Positions 21,355 to 32,929 of a DNA stretch of 64,000 bases are shown piece by piece. Position 1 is the stretch's first letter. The number at the start of each line of letters is the position of its first letter. Source of the DNA: Torreya grandis (Eukaryota; Streptophyta; Pinopsida; Cupressales; Taxaceae). Where the stretch lies: assembly GCA_037957365.1 (NCBI GenBank), contig JARHVA010003638.1, forward strand, positions 62,001 through 126,000. The letters are read 5' to 3'. The notes beneath the pieces are model-generated. The model saw only the letters and a list, made by a program, of their open reading frames with translations, made no database searches and was not told where the DNA came from. A program made the translations under genes and the position numbers.

Positions 21355-22611
21355 AAGCAAAGGCCATCAAGTCAAAATAAGTTCAATCAAGCCCCTAGAG
21401 TGCAATAAAGAAGGCATGTTAACACATGGAATCCAAAAGTGACAAGTATGAGTCATGATGAGACTGTAGGTCTAAGTAATTTATTTTCTATGGTGGAGAA
21501 TGCTTCCAAAGTTGAAGAGTGTCAAGAGGTCTCATTGTCTACTCATGTTGAGAGTGAAGAGACCAAGCTTAAAGAGAAGACTAAGGTGTTGGTTGAAGCT
21601 ATTCATGAGGTATGTATGGATCTAAGTGAACATCCTGTTATTGATGAGCATGCATCAGACAAATAACATCAATTTTTTTCCTAGTGATGAGGTTTCAAAA
21701 TGCAAGATGGATTCTTTAGATGAAAAGGTATGTCATGAATCTTTGTTTTTTCCATTTATTGTCACTCCAATCAATGAAGAAAAGGAGAATGTTGTAGTGG
21801 ATGGGCATGTTGATTATCTTAAGCTTAAGAATAAGAAGAATAAATACAGGTATTAGATGACTAAGGAGGATAAGGAATATGAGGAGTTGTGGGAAACTCT
21901 TGGTTTCACACCATGTTAGAACATTGTGGTGTAGATGAGGTCTCTGTCTATGCTTCTTAAGAGAGTCCTTTTAGTAAAAAGGCAAGTTTATGTGATCAAG
22001 ATGTTAATGCCAATCAGAGAAGGTCTTTTTTTTAAGGGGGAGAAACAAGTTCATGATCTTTCTCTAAAGGTTTGTGAAGAAGCTATAGTATAGGGTTAGA
22101 ATGGGTGTTTCTAGGATTGGTTGAGAGCATGTTTCCTATTTGTTCAGTGGATTGAAGTTCTGTTGGTGGTCATTGTGGTAACTTGAGAGAGAAGGCTAGT
22201 AATCATGTGTGGTGTCTCTTCATTATGTGTGTAAATCTGAAGATGATCAAAAGGTGCACTAGTTTAGAGATCTTATGGGGATTCCCTCTCATATGTTTCT
22301 TGTTAAGTTCAATTATATTCCAATGTTTTTGTGTGTTCTTTCTTCATTGATTGTAGTGTTTGGTGAAGAGAGTGTTGGTATAGAGCAAGATGAAGTTGTC
22401 AAGGAAAGAAGAGTTAGGCTCAAGGTAAGGGGGAGTTTGCACTATCTTTCTAAGATGATCTACTCTTGTTGGTAGTATTTTTAGGTCCTCAGGATTATTT
22501 AGTGCCCACTTTGTCATTGTGTCAAAGGGGGAGAAAGTTTCTATTTTGGGAGTGTTTAAAGAGAGAGAAGAAAGGTGAGATGTATATTGATATATGTTGT
22601 GTGTTAACATC
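21355..22611 (+). pseudogene. Gag C-terminal remnant and non-pol internal region
   Basis: Short acidic open frames (21439-21666, 21626-21856) follow the knuckles in a gag-like Ser/Glu/Lys-rich style, including VEECQEVSLSTHVESEETK. After ~21860 only scattered fragments are open and none matches protease, integrase or RT. Three polypurine-like AAGGGGGAG words lie at 22034, 22427 and 22524. I do not recognise a function. Confidence 0.5.
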
Positions 22612-22614
22612 AAT

Positions 22615-22628
22615 AAAAAAGGGGGATA
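22615..22628 (+). promoter_or_regulatory. Polypurine tract of the gag-only element
   Basis: AAAAAAGGGGGATA directly before the right LTR. Confidence 0.8.
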
Positions 22629-25492
22629 TTATTGGATATTTTTTAATGATGTCATGGAGGTGCTCTAGTGAGTGGATGTAGTGCCTTGACTATTTAAGTG
22701 ATAATGAAAAAGTGTGCAAATGTGTTTGTTCTAGTATGCTTGAAGTATGATTGGTTGATCTTCAGTTTTAGAATGGTTATAGATGGTTAGGGATGAGTAT
22801 GATGATTTGATAATGTGAAAGGGATCTTATGATAGGTTTTCAAAGCTTTGATTAATTATGTGCATGAGTGGAATTCTTCTGGTAGTCCATTGTTTTCATT
22901 TAGACATGTTGAGTCTAGTAGCAGAAAATATGAGTAGGTAATTTGTTGACATCACCATTGCCACATGTGGATGAGTCAATGAGATTTGTTTATATGGTTT
23001 TGATCACATTATTCCATAATTTATATGTTTTAAATCTTAGGTCATGCACCTAAGTGTATTTAAAGATAGGTGGGTGTAAATTTGGGCTCTCAGGCATTTT
23101 GATAGTGTTTTCCCATACTTAGCCAAATTAGCATGAGGTAATAAAGAGCCAAGTAATCCATTTTGTGATGGCATATCTCACACATGTGGATGTTTTAAGA
23201 GAAGGTGATCATATGGGTTTGTTAATTTTTATGCTTAGTTGATTTTTGATAATTTTTAGATCATGTGCCAAAGTGTGTCAAAACATATGTATGAGCAAAG
23301 TTAGCCTCCCAAACAAGTTCTAAGCATAGTTGGCTCTGTGATAGAAGATTTTGAGAAGGCATTTTAATGGAAATATATCTCACACATGTGAGGTTTCTAA
23401 TATTATTTTTTCACATGGTTAGATTATAATATGTGAGGAGATCATATGGTCCAATTTTGAGAACATGCGAGTGTGCGAGGCAAAAGATATGACTATGCAA
23501 AGTTGGCCTTCTAAGTAGATAAACAAGGTTCCCATAGTCATTTTTTACAAAGGGTAAAGACTAGGACCAAATGGAGATCCTATGGTTCATGGGAGATTAT
23601 ATAGTTTAATTTAATGGTACATGATTCATGATAAGGACCTATCTGATCCACTGAGATTGATGGCTTACAAGTGATTGTATAGTTTTGATCTAATGATGTG
23701 TGTTGAGCATGATGATCAAAGGGTTCAAAGTTTAACATATGTAGATATAAAGATTGATATATTTATAGGATAAATTATGAGTAAATGTTTGTAATAATCA
23801 ATATAAATGGTGCACATAAAGTAAAGAGGTCAAAGTGATAGTTGTCTAGCATAGCTAAAATGAGGATAATCTTGAAGAGATCGACGGAGTGTATGAAGTA
23901 GAAATTTCCAGATTGTACAAGATGAGGTCAACATATTCAAGGTTTAACATTTGGAAATTGGTGATATATGAATTAAATATTGAATAATATAAATGGAATA
24001 TGATCAATCTGAAGTAGTGAGGACATAATATGTGATCATAGTGTTTGATGTTTAACTGTGACTATTTGCATTTGAATTTGCAAAGGCAAAACTAGTGCTC
24101 TATATTTTGGTTATATATTTTGATATATAAAAAATTTGATAATAGTGTTAAAGATGAACATGTATATAAATCCAAGGCACATTTTGGAATATATATTTTA
24201 ATATTTGAAAGTGTGTACAAACATAGTTATTAAGATTCAAAGTTGATTATGTGTTTGTGTGTATTCTACAAGTAACTCAAGAAAGATGTTTGCGCTTTTT
24301 TTTGTTATTATTTAGACGTCTCATGATGAATTAGATATTGTATCATGTTTTATAATCCATGAGGATGATCAATGTGCATTTTTAATGTGTTATAAATCTA
24401 TCTTTAGTATTACTAATGCTTAAGAAGTTGATTGTGTATTTGTTCATGGTGTCCTTATGAACAAGGCTATTATTTGAGTTATTTGAGCTTGCACAAAAGA
24501 GTGGAATGATGACTATAATATTTTAAGGATGGATAAAGGTTCATGTAGAGTGGACCTATGTATTTTGAAGTGGTCCTATGTTCTTTTTTTTCTTGATGAA
24601 GTGTTAAAGGAGTGAATGGGTCTTTATGAGACCTATAAGGGCTACAAGGGCCTAATTGAATGGTGTAGTTCCTTAAGGGTGACCCATAGATGCTATGGCC
24701 AACCTATGAAGATTTTTTTGAGCTATGTCTTGATTTTAAATATGCCTTAAGGTATAATTCATTCCTAATGGCTGACCAAGGTATTGATTATCAAGTATGC
24801 TCTATAAATAGTGGAACCAAAGATGATGGTTTCTACATTTGGGTGTGAGACTTGGGAGAGATTTTAGAGATAATTTTGTGTGTGAATTATGGAGATAAAG
24901 AGGGGTATATTTCCCTATGGATGATTTTAAGAGAATAATATATTGAGGACTATTTGTATGACTTATGGTTATAATTCTATTGGTAGAATAGTTTTCTTAT
25001 AGATTGAGTGTAAGAGAAGGTGAAGAGTGATAACCATAGGCCATCATCAGGTGTTGAAGACATTATTTCAAAGTTGGATGTGTTCATAGGTGTTATTTTG
25101 GAATCTCAACATTTAAGGTGGTTTCATCCTCCTTGTAAGGTGAAACTTGTTAAAAGTTTGGTTGTTATTGCAGCTCAGCTAGATAGGTGTTGTAGCACCT
25201 TATGGGATTGTAGTCTCACTAAATAGGGATTGAAGTTCCTTGATCAATTACAATTGGTCTAATTTGGTTATTTTTATTATAGGATATTAGTCTAATTATA
25301 GGTTTTAGTGGGTTTTTCCCCCAAAGAGGGTTTCCCACATATGTCATGTGTTATGTGATTGATCTTGCATTGTCTCTCTTGCTCATTGCTATGAATAATG
25401 TGTGTGCTTCATGAATGCTTGTGATAATTGATTAAGTGTTTATAATGATTGAATTTTAAGTTGGATAATTTGGGATCACTGATTTACCCCCA
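22629..25492 (+). repeat. Right LTR of the gag-only element
   Basis: Starts TTATTGGATATTTTTTAATG and parallels the left LTR along its length. It stops resembling it after TTTACCCCC at about 25490, where the left LTR has a longer poly-C run and ~30 further bases. A 68-aa open frame at 25020 is a chance frame inside the LTR. Confidence 0.85.
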
Positions 25493-25634
25493 GTAATTAT
25501 ACATCTAATAAGATCTAATATACCTACTAGGGGAAGTGATAGATTGAGTGGTAAACCTATTATTTTTTTAAATTCCTTTGCTTTGTACTTATGCTAATTT
25601 TAAAAATAAAATTGTAATGTTTTATGAGGTTAAT

Positions 25635-27040
25635 GATTATTCTATTGATATACATATGGATGATAATACAAATGATACAAAAATGAATAATATGAATGAT
25701 GAAAATAAACATGATTTAAATGAGAATTATTTCGATGATCATAATGATAGTGGATAAATAAAGGTTAGAAAGAATTTCAACATGTAGATTGCATGTTAGA
25801 AAAAATCTTGATGAAATGAATGTAATATTCATTATGTTAAGAGACATGGAAAATAAAATGATAGCTACGGAATCTATGTTCAAATATATACTTATAAAAA
25901 CTAACCAATACTATTTAAATGATTCTTTTCCACCTTTTATTAGTTTCCCTTCTATAATATATAATAAATATGTTACTCACATTGATTTTAATTTTGTGCC
26001 TCTACCTATTTTAACCACATATATTAATATGATTATACCCTCTCAAGTTGGTCCTACTATTTATTTAATGTCTTCTCAAGTTACTAAACCTTATATAGAG
26101 GGTCATCATCCCACACCTAATTTTCAAAATATTTCTCAAAAAAATTGGGTTACTATTCTCGCACATATTTTCTACTTCAGTTCTCATTCCTCAAGATACA
26201 CTCCAAAAAATTATTCAAACCATAGTGATGCAATAGTAAATTCATATAATTTCCAAAGGATCTCAAAAATAAAGTCATATGGTTAATTTAGATGATATGT
26301 TTCTCAACCAGTTGGATTATGAGGTCCTTATCTAGCCTTTTATTATGAATATCATAGCTTCTAAATTTAAATTATTAATTAACAAGGGTGATCCTTCTCA
26401 TAGTATCAAAACTTCTTATGCTCCATGTATTTATTTTATGCAAATGACATACTATTGAAAAATTTATATCGTATAAGTCTTTTGGATTATACCTCATATT
26501 GGTATTACACCCTACCATTGGGATTTGTGTGCTACTAAAATTCTTTTTCCGATATTTTCTTAGCTCATTTTTGAATCAACATTACCCAAAGGGTCACTTT
26601 TTTTAAGTTGGATCAACTTAAAAAATGACCTAATGAGACTATTTGTGAGTATGCACTTCAATTCAAAATAATACTTACAAATATAACTGACTAATTACCA
26701 TATATGGAGTTACAATGTATATTATATTATCCTAAAGATGGTTCATGGAGTATGATCTGAAATGTTGATTAATTTTTTTCACATGATTTTAACAAAAATC
26801 TTCATCATATATTATTTCAAATTATTAAAAATAAAGTGATTTTTAACTCATACCAATATTTTGATCAAATTTATCATATGAATATGAAATATAAAATGAA
26901 GATTTTCAAGGCAAACATGCTTAAACGTGGGACTAGTGTCCATATCTATAGTGGAGTTAAATATCAAGATAAAAGAACATTCACTTATGATGCCACTTTT
27001 CAACCCTTAAATGGTAAAATTAATGTAGTCAATATGTGAG
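25635..27040 (+). pseudogene. Ty3/Gypsy gag remnant
   Basis: One frame from about 25635 to 27040, with stops but no clear frameshift, gives an acidic Asp/Asn-rich start, a predicted helical stretch (LDEMNVIFIMLRDMENKM), a Pro-rich spacer, KFKLLINKGDPSHSIKT and FFKLDQLKK.PNETICEYAL. The last two correspond to conserved segments of the Retrotrans_gag domain. It begins only ~140 bp after the right LTR of the gag-only element, so that element probably inserted upstream of this gag. No pol follows. Confidence 0.65.
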
Positions 27041-27689
27041 GTGGGAAATATCTTTCAGAGGCCATAAATTTTGATTTGGGACATGTTTAATCCTTTTTTT
27101 GAAAGAAAGAACTCAAAGAACTCTACTAGACATAAACCACAATAGCCACTTAGTAGATTTTTAAATAGATTTTTGGGTTGAAATTGGCCATCCAAAGGCA
27201 CATAATTGCATTTAAATTTTATTTTAGATATATTTAAAATTTTATATATTTAGTTTGTTTGTAATTGGGCATGAACTTATAGTTTTAGTTCACCCTTAGG
27301 ATATATTTAGACATGTATAGAATAAGGGACATTTAATAAGCCGATCTGATCTTTTATGCAAAAGTTACTAAACATAAAAGCTATTAAAAATATAAACTTA
27401 TGTTAACTCTATGATAAATTTTATTTTAAAAGTGTTATAGTTGTGCATGATAACTCCATCTTCTAGTTATTAGTTTACTAAAGACTTATGTATTGCTTAG
27501 AATAAATAATGAAGAATAGAGTTATCTCTTCTCTGTTCAATAATTTTCTATGCAATTTTATTATTTATTTTTGAATTAATACAAGTTTAGATTAATTAAT
27601 TTGGTAACACAATCATCTAACATGATTTGTCCTTCCGAAATAAGAGCAATGAAAATGTGTCAGCTTGGTCAATACAGTCTAATAAACAA
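27041..27689. other. AT-rich stretch without recognised features
   Basis: Follows the Gypsy gag remnant; no zinc finger, protease or RT motif was found on either strand. Confidence 0.45.
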
Positions 27690-27757
27690 AGGCAGAGGTA
27701 AAGTAAACACATTAGACAACAACAAAATTGAATGATGTAGTATTTTCACACATAGAT

Positions 27758-29177
27758 AACTATATCGATGCTATCCAATGTAGTGAAAACACACAACACA
27801 TAGTTATATAGACATTAGTTGATACAATATAGAATACAATAGTAAATAGCAAAGAAGAAATTTAACTATTTATTCAAAATGAAGATCAAGTAGATGTGAT
27901 AAAAGGATGTGACTAGTTTTTAGGCTCTCAGAGATACTTGATTTTCCATTGGATAATATTAGCCCAATGTTTTATAGCACTGACTATTAAGTAAGTACCA
28001 TTCCCATAGCCCAATAAACCTGATTTCAAGGGTAAGATGAGAGTAACTCCCCAATGTTAACTAATAACTAGTGCAATATAAAATCATATGGATGGTTGAC
28101 TTCCTAAGGTTCAATAAAAATGGGAATCCTATTTATTTCCCAAATATCGTGAGGTACATTGGATCTAAAGTCTATTTTTAGCTTTATAATATGCTTATGA
28201 GTATTGGTATAAGCCCATCATGCCATGATGTATATAAATAATAGATAAGGATTATAAATAAAGCATTGTATAGCCCTTCATGATAGTAACTAATTAGTTT
28301 GAAGATTATTATAACATAATTTATATGGAAAACCAAACAAAGAGAAAATTAAAGGAACTAAATAGGAAACCAACTATAAATTAAGTATTTGAATAATTAA
28401 TAAAAAGGAAAGTTGATTTGTCTTTCTTATGTGAAAAATAAAACATGCAAAACTATATCAACACAAGTTGATGTAGTTTATTTAGATAATACAAACATAG
28501 TAAACTAGTTTAGACATGGTTTATACAATTTATTGAAATCAAATGCAAATAAAGAACTGTAATGACTAGGGTTGATATAGTTGTCTTTGTAAACTTAATT
28601 TTGATAAAATGTAGAATTTGATATAAATTTTTCTTAATAAAATTGACTCTAAAATATAACTATATCAAACTGGGTCGATATAGTATGGCATAAAATTACC
28701 TAGAAAATAAAACTATATCGACCATGGCCAATGTAGTTATTTGACTAAAAATTAATGAAAATCTAAGTGTGAAAACTAGATCATCATATGTCAGAGTAAC
28801 CTACTAAAAAATAACATAATTAGCATTATGATAACCTACATCGATATAGTCTCCTGAAAACACATAATAATAAGACTAAATATATCTAGGTCGATGTAGT
28901 TTGTAAAACATATAGGAAAATAAATCATATAAATAAGACTATATCAAGACTAGCTAATATAGTTGGTTGTCTTAAAAATACAAAAAATTAAATTAGATCA
29001 ATCGACATTGATATAGCCCATTGTTGGAAAAAACATAAAGGATTAAAATGTTATTAGCCTACATCAATGTAGATTTTCTTGAAAATACACAAAATTTAGA
29101 TTAGATCAACCTATGTCAACATAGTATACTAAAAAATAAAAAGAAATAAAATTATATCAACATGAGCTGATATAGTT
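27758..29177. repeat. Array of ~28-bp imperfect palindromes
   Basis: At least eleven units built from the half-site AACTATATCGAC(C/A) followed by its reverse complement. Approximate starts are 27758, 28451, 28658, 28711, 28834 (short), 28875, 28938, 28991, 29055 (short), 29100 and 29151; a half unit lies at 28567. From 28875 on, spacing is about 45-65 bp and spacers share GAAAA(T/C)ACA-type words, so this part is a degenerate tandem repeat. Two more units lie at 30131 and 30183. No coding sequence is present. Function unknown. Confidence 0.75.
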
Positions 29178-29201
29178 TTTTGAAGGAGAAAAATAGTGGT
29201 T

Positions 29202-29225
29202 ATTTCATGTCAGGTTCACCAAAAT
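29202..29225 (-). promoter_or_regulatory. Possible degenerate Gypsy primer-binding site
   Basis: The minus strand reads TTTGGTGAACCTGACATGAA. It resembles the TTTGGTG...CC.ACGTG style of primer site in some plant Gypsy elements. If right, the palindrome array lies in the leader of a minus-strand element whose 5' LTR is to the right. Motif-only evidence. Confidence 0.2.
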
Positions 29226-32200
29226 GTATGCAATGAATTAAGATAAACCTATAACTTATCTTATCTAATAGATACAAACTCATATAAGGTAAATCAACTA
29301 AAACCCATTAGATATTTATTTATATTAGGACACAATCAGTCGGATCTTCTAAACCTAGCTAGAGAGCACTTATCACACAACATCAATGGAGAGGGTTTCA
29401 AAGTCTCTAAGCAATCAATATAATGTAATAACCCTAATTAGATATATAATAATGGAGTTAATCTAATCTAGTGTAATTAAATATTTCAACACAAATAAGG
29501 GGGATGGTTAAATCAAAATTAAAAGGGATAAAAAAACATGGTAGGCAAATGAAGGCCTAGGTTACCTAGGATGGAAAATGGCAAGTTTGGATAACCCTAT
29601 AGCCACACTAAATTTAAGTGTAGAGTAGATCCAAATGAGGATTTATACATTCAAAAATATTAATTATGAAATGTCTATCTATTAAATGAAATAACTAGGG
29701 TTATAAATACTTACCTTTAATATAACCTATCGAGCCTCAGTATCTCCCTTGGCCAATGGTGTTTTACAAGATATTTTTATGGTTTCAAAGATCACAATGG
29801 TTGAAATAAGATATAGGCTAAAATATGTCTCCTAATTTCATCTAATACTCTACAAAGCAAATTATTTCCATCCAAGACAAGATCTAAGCAATGGCTTCTC
29901 TAAACACAAACAAAATCATAATTATGAGCAATAATAGTGCAAAAAATAAATGTTCCTCTCTATTGGATTGGAATTGGAGTTTTATTTATAATGATAGATG
30001 ATTTAAAACCCTTATAGAATTTTAGATGACAATATCAATGCACCTCGATGTATTTTTAAAAGTTGTCATTTACCCTTAAAATATGTCAGCCTAGGATGAA
30101 CTAATTTCAAAGAAATTGTTATAACATTCAAACTACATTGACCTGAGCTGACCTAGGTTGAATTTTGGTGGGTAGTAAAATATACTACATTGACCTAGGC
30201 TGATATAGTTAGAAAATATAGTCTTAGCTTAGGGGATATTATGAGGAAGATTGTTCATGGGATTAAGTCTAGGGAATTTAGTGGATATATGTATGATAGA
30301 TTAAAAAACAATGCCTCCTGTGAATCACCTTTAGTTTATCCACCTTTTTCCTGATGCACCTTTTAAGGCATGTACTTTGAAAGATTGAAACTCAATGGGT
30401 TGTAACACGAGATAAAGTTTCAATAAATGATAAAGTTTAAAAATATTGTGTGTATACAAATAGTGCATCATATTGGCCCATTTCAACTTGATACTTACAC
30501 TAATTTTTAATTATCTCATGATGGAAATACCTTGAATAGAGTAATAATTTGGAGTGTTGGAAAATGTGTATCAAAAGATTCAATATGATCTTCTTTTGTT
30601 GATTTTATGAAATGTATGAGTATGGCTCTTTGAATTTGGAATTTCTTTATTAGTTTTTGAACTTGTTATGTATCCAAGGCCTTGGTACCTTTTGTTTGTA
30701 GTCATTTAAATAGGTAAAATAATACCATGTTCCTATTTTTTTAATCTCTTTCCTATGTATCTCAAAAAATTTAAATATCTTAATCCAAAATGGTATTGGT
30801 TTAAATTTGTGTCATTGGTTCTACAAGATATTTCATTATTAAGTGTTTGAATATTGAGATTAAAATCTTTAATATTCTTTTGAAGAGATTGTATTTTACC
30901 TTATGTAATTATTTTAGATATATTAATACTCATATCATGTCCATCCATGAGATTCCCCCTACCTTTTTGGATAGTGGTAGCATGGACCTACTTAGAGGAA
31001 ATGTAGTGATCACAACCTTTAGAAGAGGTGGAATAAAAATAGAATAATTTGTAAGAGAATTATTAGGGTTTCATCAATGATTAGGGATATAAAATTAAAA
31101 AAACCCTATAATATATATGAATACAAGCATAAGGATGACCCCTAAAATCAAAGGGAACATAAATGAAAAAAAGTCAAGTTAGAGAAACCCTGAGGTTGAA
31201 ATTTGAAAACTTGAGGTTAAAATTTAAAACCATAGAAAAATGAAACCCTAAAGGAGACTTAGGGTTTGACATGGTTCAATAAATATTCATGTTCACCAAT
31301 AAGTTTTAACCTAGTTATATTTTATAAATAATAATATGATATAAACTTGGATGTGAATTAAGATTACTAAATATAGCATTTAAACACGAATTTAAATATA
31401 AGAGCTTGAAATTGATTACAATTATTTGAAAAGTGGTATATTATAAATATAATAAGTAAAAAAAAGGGACAAGTACATATATTTTTGACTGACTATTTAA
31501 ATGTGATTGACTTGTGATAGTATAAAGTATACTAAAGTAGACATATGATTTGTCTAGATTGGGAATTGTATTTATGCATGTGCAAGGTGAATTTTGTTAG
31601 ATTTGGGTTAGTATCAATTATTAATAATGACTTGTAATGCTTAATAGTGACATGTATAAAAAAAAATTATGTAACTATATGGTCACATTCAATTATCTCT
31701 AAAATATTTTGTATGTGTGATGGTGAACCCTAATAATGTGTGCAACTCCATAAATTAGCCTCCTTCACCTTAAAACCTTATGTGTGATTTTGAGGGATAT
31801 AAACCTAAAATAACCAAGAAAGTGTAATGAGTTAAGCTAACCCAAATCACCCCCATTGATTATTTACCACTGCCTATGTATTTGATACTCTAAGGAGATA
31901 AATAAAAAATATGTAGTTCTTCAATCTAGTTTGATTATGCAACTATGTTCCTTTGCTATATGAATGCAACTAATGATTTGGAATTGATACTTGAAAATTA
32001 TTGATTTGACATGGATTTTATATGCTTCAAACTTGTCTCATGACTACTCCTAATAACTAATTTTAAATTTGATAAAAGGGTATATTTTCTCAATTTGAAG
32101 TAGTGTATAAATGATTTATAGATGAGTTCCAAGTCCCCTATCAAGTGAGGCATTTATTTATATACATATGAGTCTAATTGGGTAATTTATTAGGCCACCA

Positions 32201-32900
32201 ACATGATAGGTAGATGGGATGACCCTAAGGAAATATTTAATGTTAAAAATTAGTTATTTCTGGGAGAGGGTCACTATCGATAGGAGTAGGTTAGTATTTA
32301 TTGGTGATACTGATCCAATTTGATGGTAGTGACCCATGTATAGGAGGATTAAACTGAGCATATAGGTATGTCAATGCAGAATAATATGTAGGTTTGAAAT
32401 AGACATTAATTTTACTATAGGTGTGTAATAGTAAAATGAAAAGTTCAAACTCATAAAATAACATGTAGGTGTGAGAGAATGGTGGGTTAGGACCATAATT
32501 TTGTACATAAGTCATGTGTGGTAAATTTATGTCAAGATTTTCATTGTTAAGTACATAATAACATATTTTAGTAACTATAATCTGAGAGTCCATGAAGGAG
32601 GTGAGAAGTTCACTTTATAATTTCAAACTATACATGTAATATTTTCTTTCTCCTACTCAATCCTTGATTTAGATATCTCTTTTGAATAAATCCATATTTT
32701 TTTTTAAAAAATTTAGTCATGAAAGTTACTCTAATGTTTCTCATATAACTAGTTGAGTTGTAATTGAAAATTAAAAATCATATTACCTCAAAAAAAATTG
32801 ATACAATTCCTTTAGTAGATCAAACAAAAGACTAAAATATGTCCCCTTTAATGCTAATCAAAATGTATGTTGCATAAATTTAAAAAAAAAATAGACGTGA
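29226..32900. other. AT-rich stretch, two palindrome units, otherwise nothing recognised
   Basis: Palindrome units at 30131-30158 and 30183-30210 belong with the array to the left. The short open frames at 30847-31047 and 32291-32593 (minus) match no family I know. The latter might belong to the CACTA transposase 3' end, but no conserved motif supports it. Confidence 0.4.
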
Positions 32901-32929
32901 AGTTTTTAAATTACATCTCTAAATTAAGG

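Larger units (their letters stand above)
16468..25492 (+). mobile_element. Gag-only Copia-type element with ~2.9-kb LTRs
   Basis: Two direct repeats, 16468-19369 and 22629-25492, flank a 3.26-kb internal region with a Met-tRNA primer site at its start and a polypurine tract at its end. The internal region codes only for gag-like protein with four zinc knuckles; no protease, integrase, RT or RNase H motif is found. By eye the LTRs differ at roughly one base in six over their first ~270 bp, so the insertion is old. The LTRs make up almost two thirds of the element. No clear target duplication is seen, partly because the right LTR lacks the last ~30 bp found on the left. Confidence 0.85.

Noticed and set aside
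27758..29177. CRISPR-like array
   Set aside because: Units are imperfect, spacing is irregular, spacers share words with each other, no cas genes are present and the DNA is plant nuclear.
32260..32600. C-terminal part of the TNP2 transposase
   Set aside because: The minus-strand 100-aa frame shows none of the conserved TNP2 C-terminal residues, so it was not added to the transposase call.
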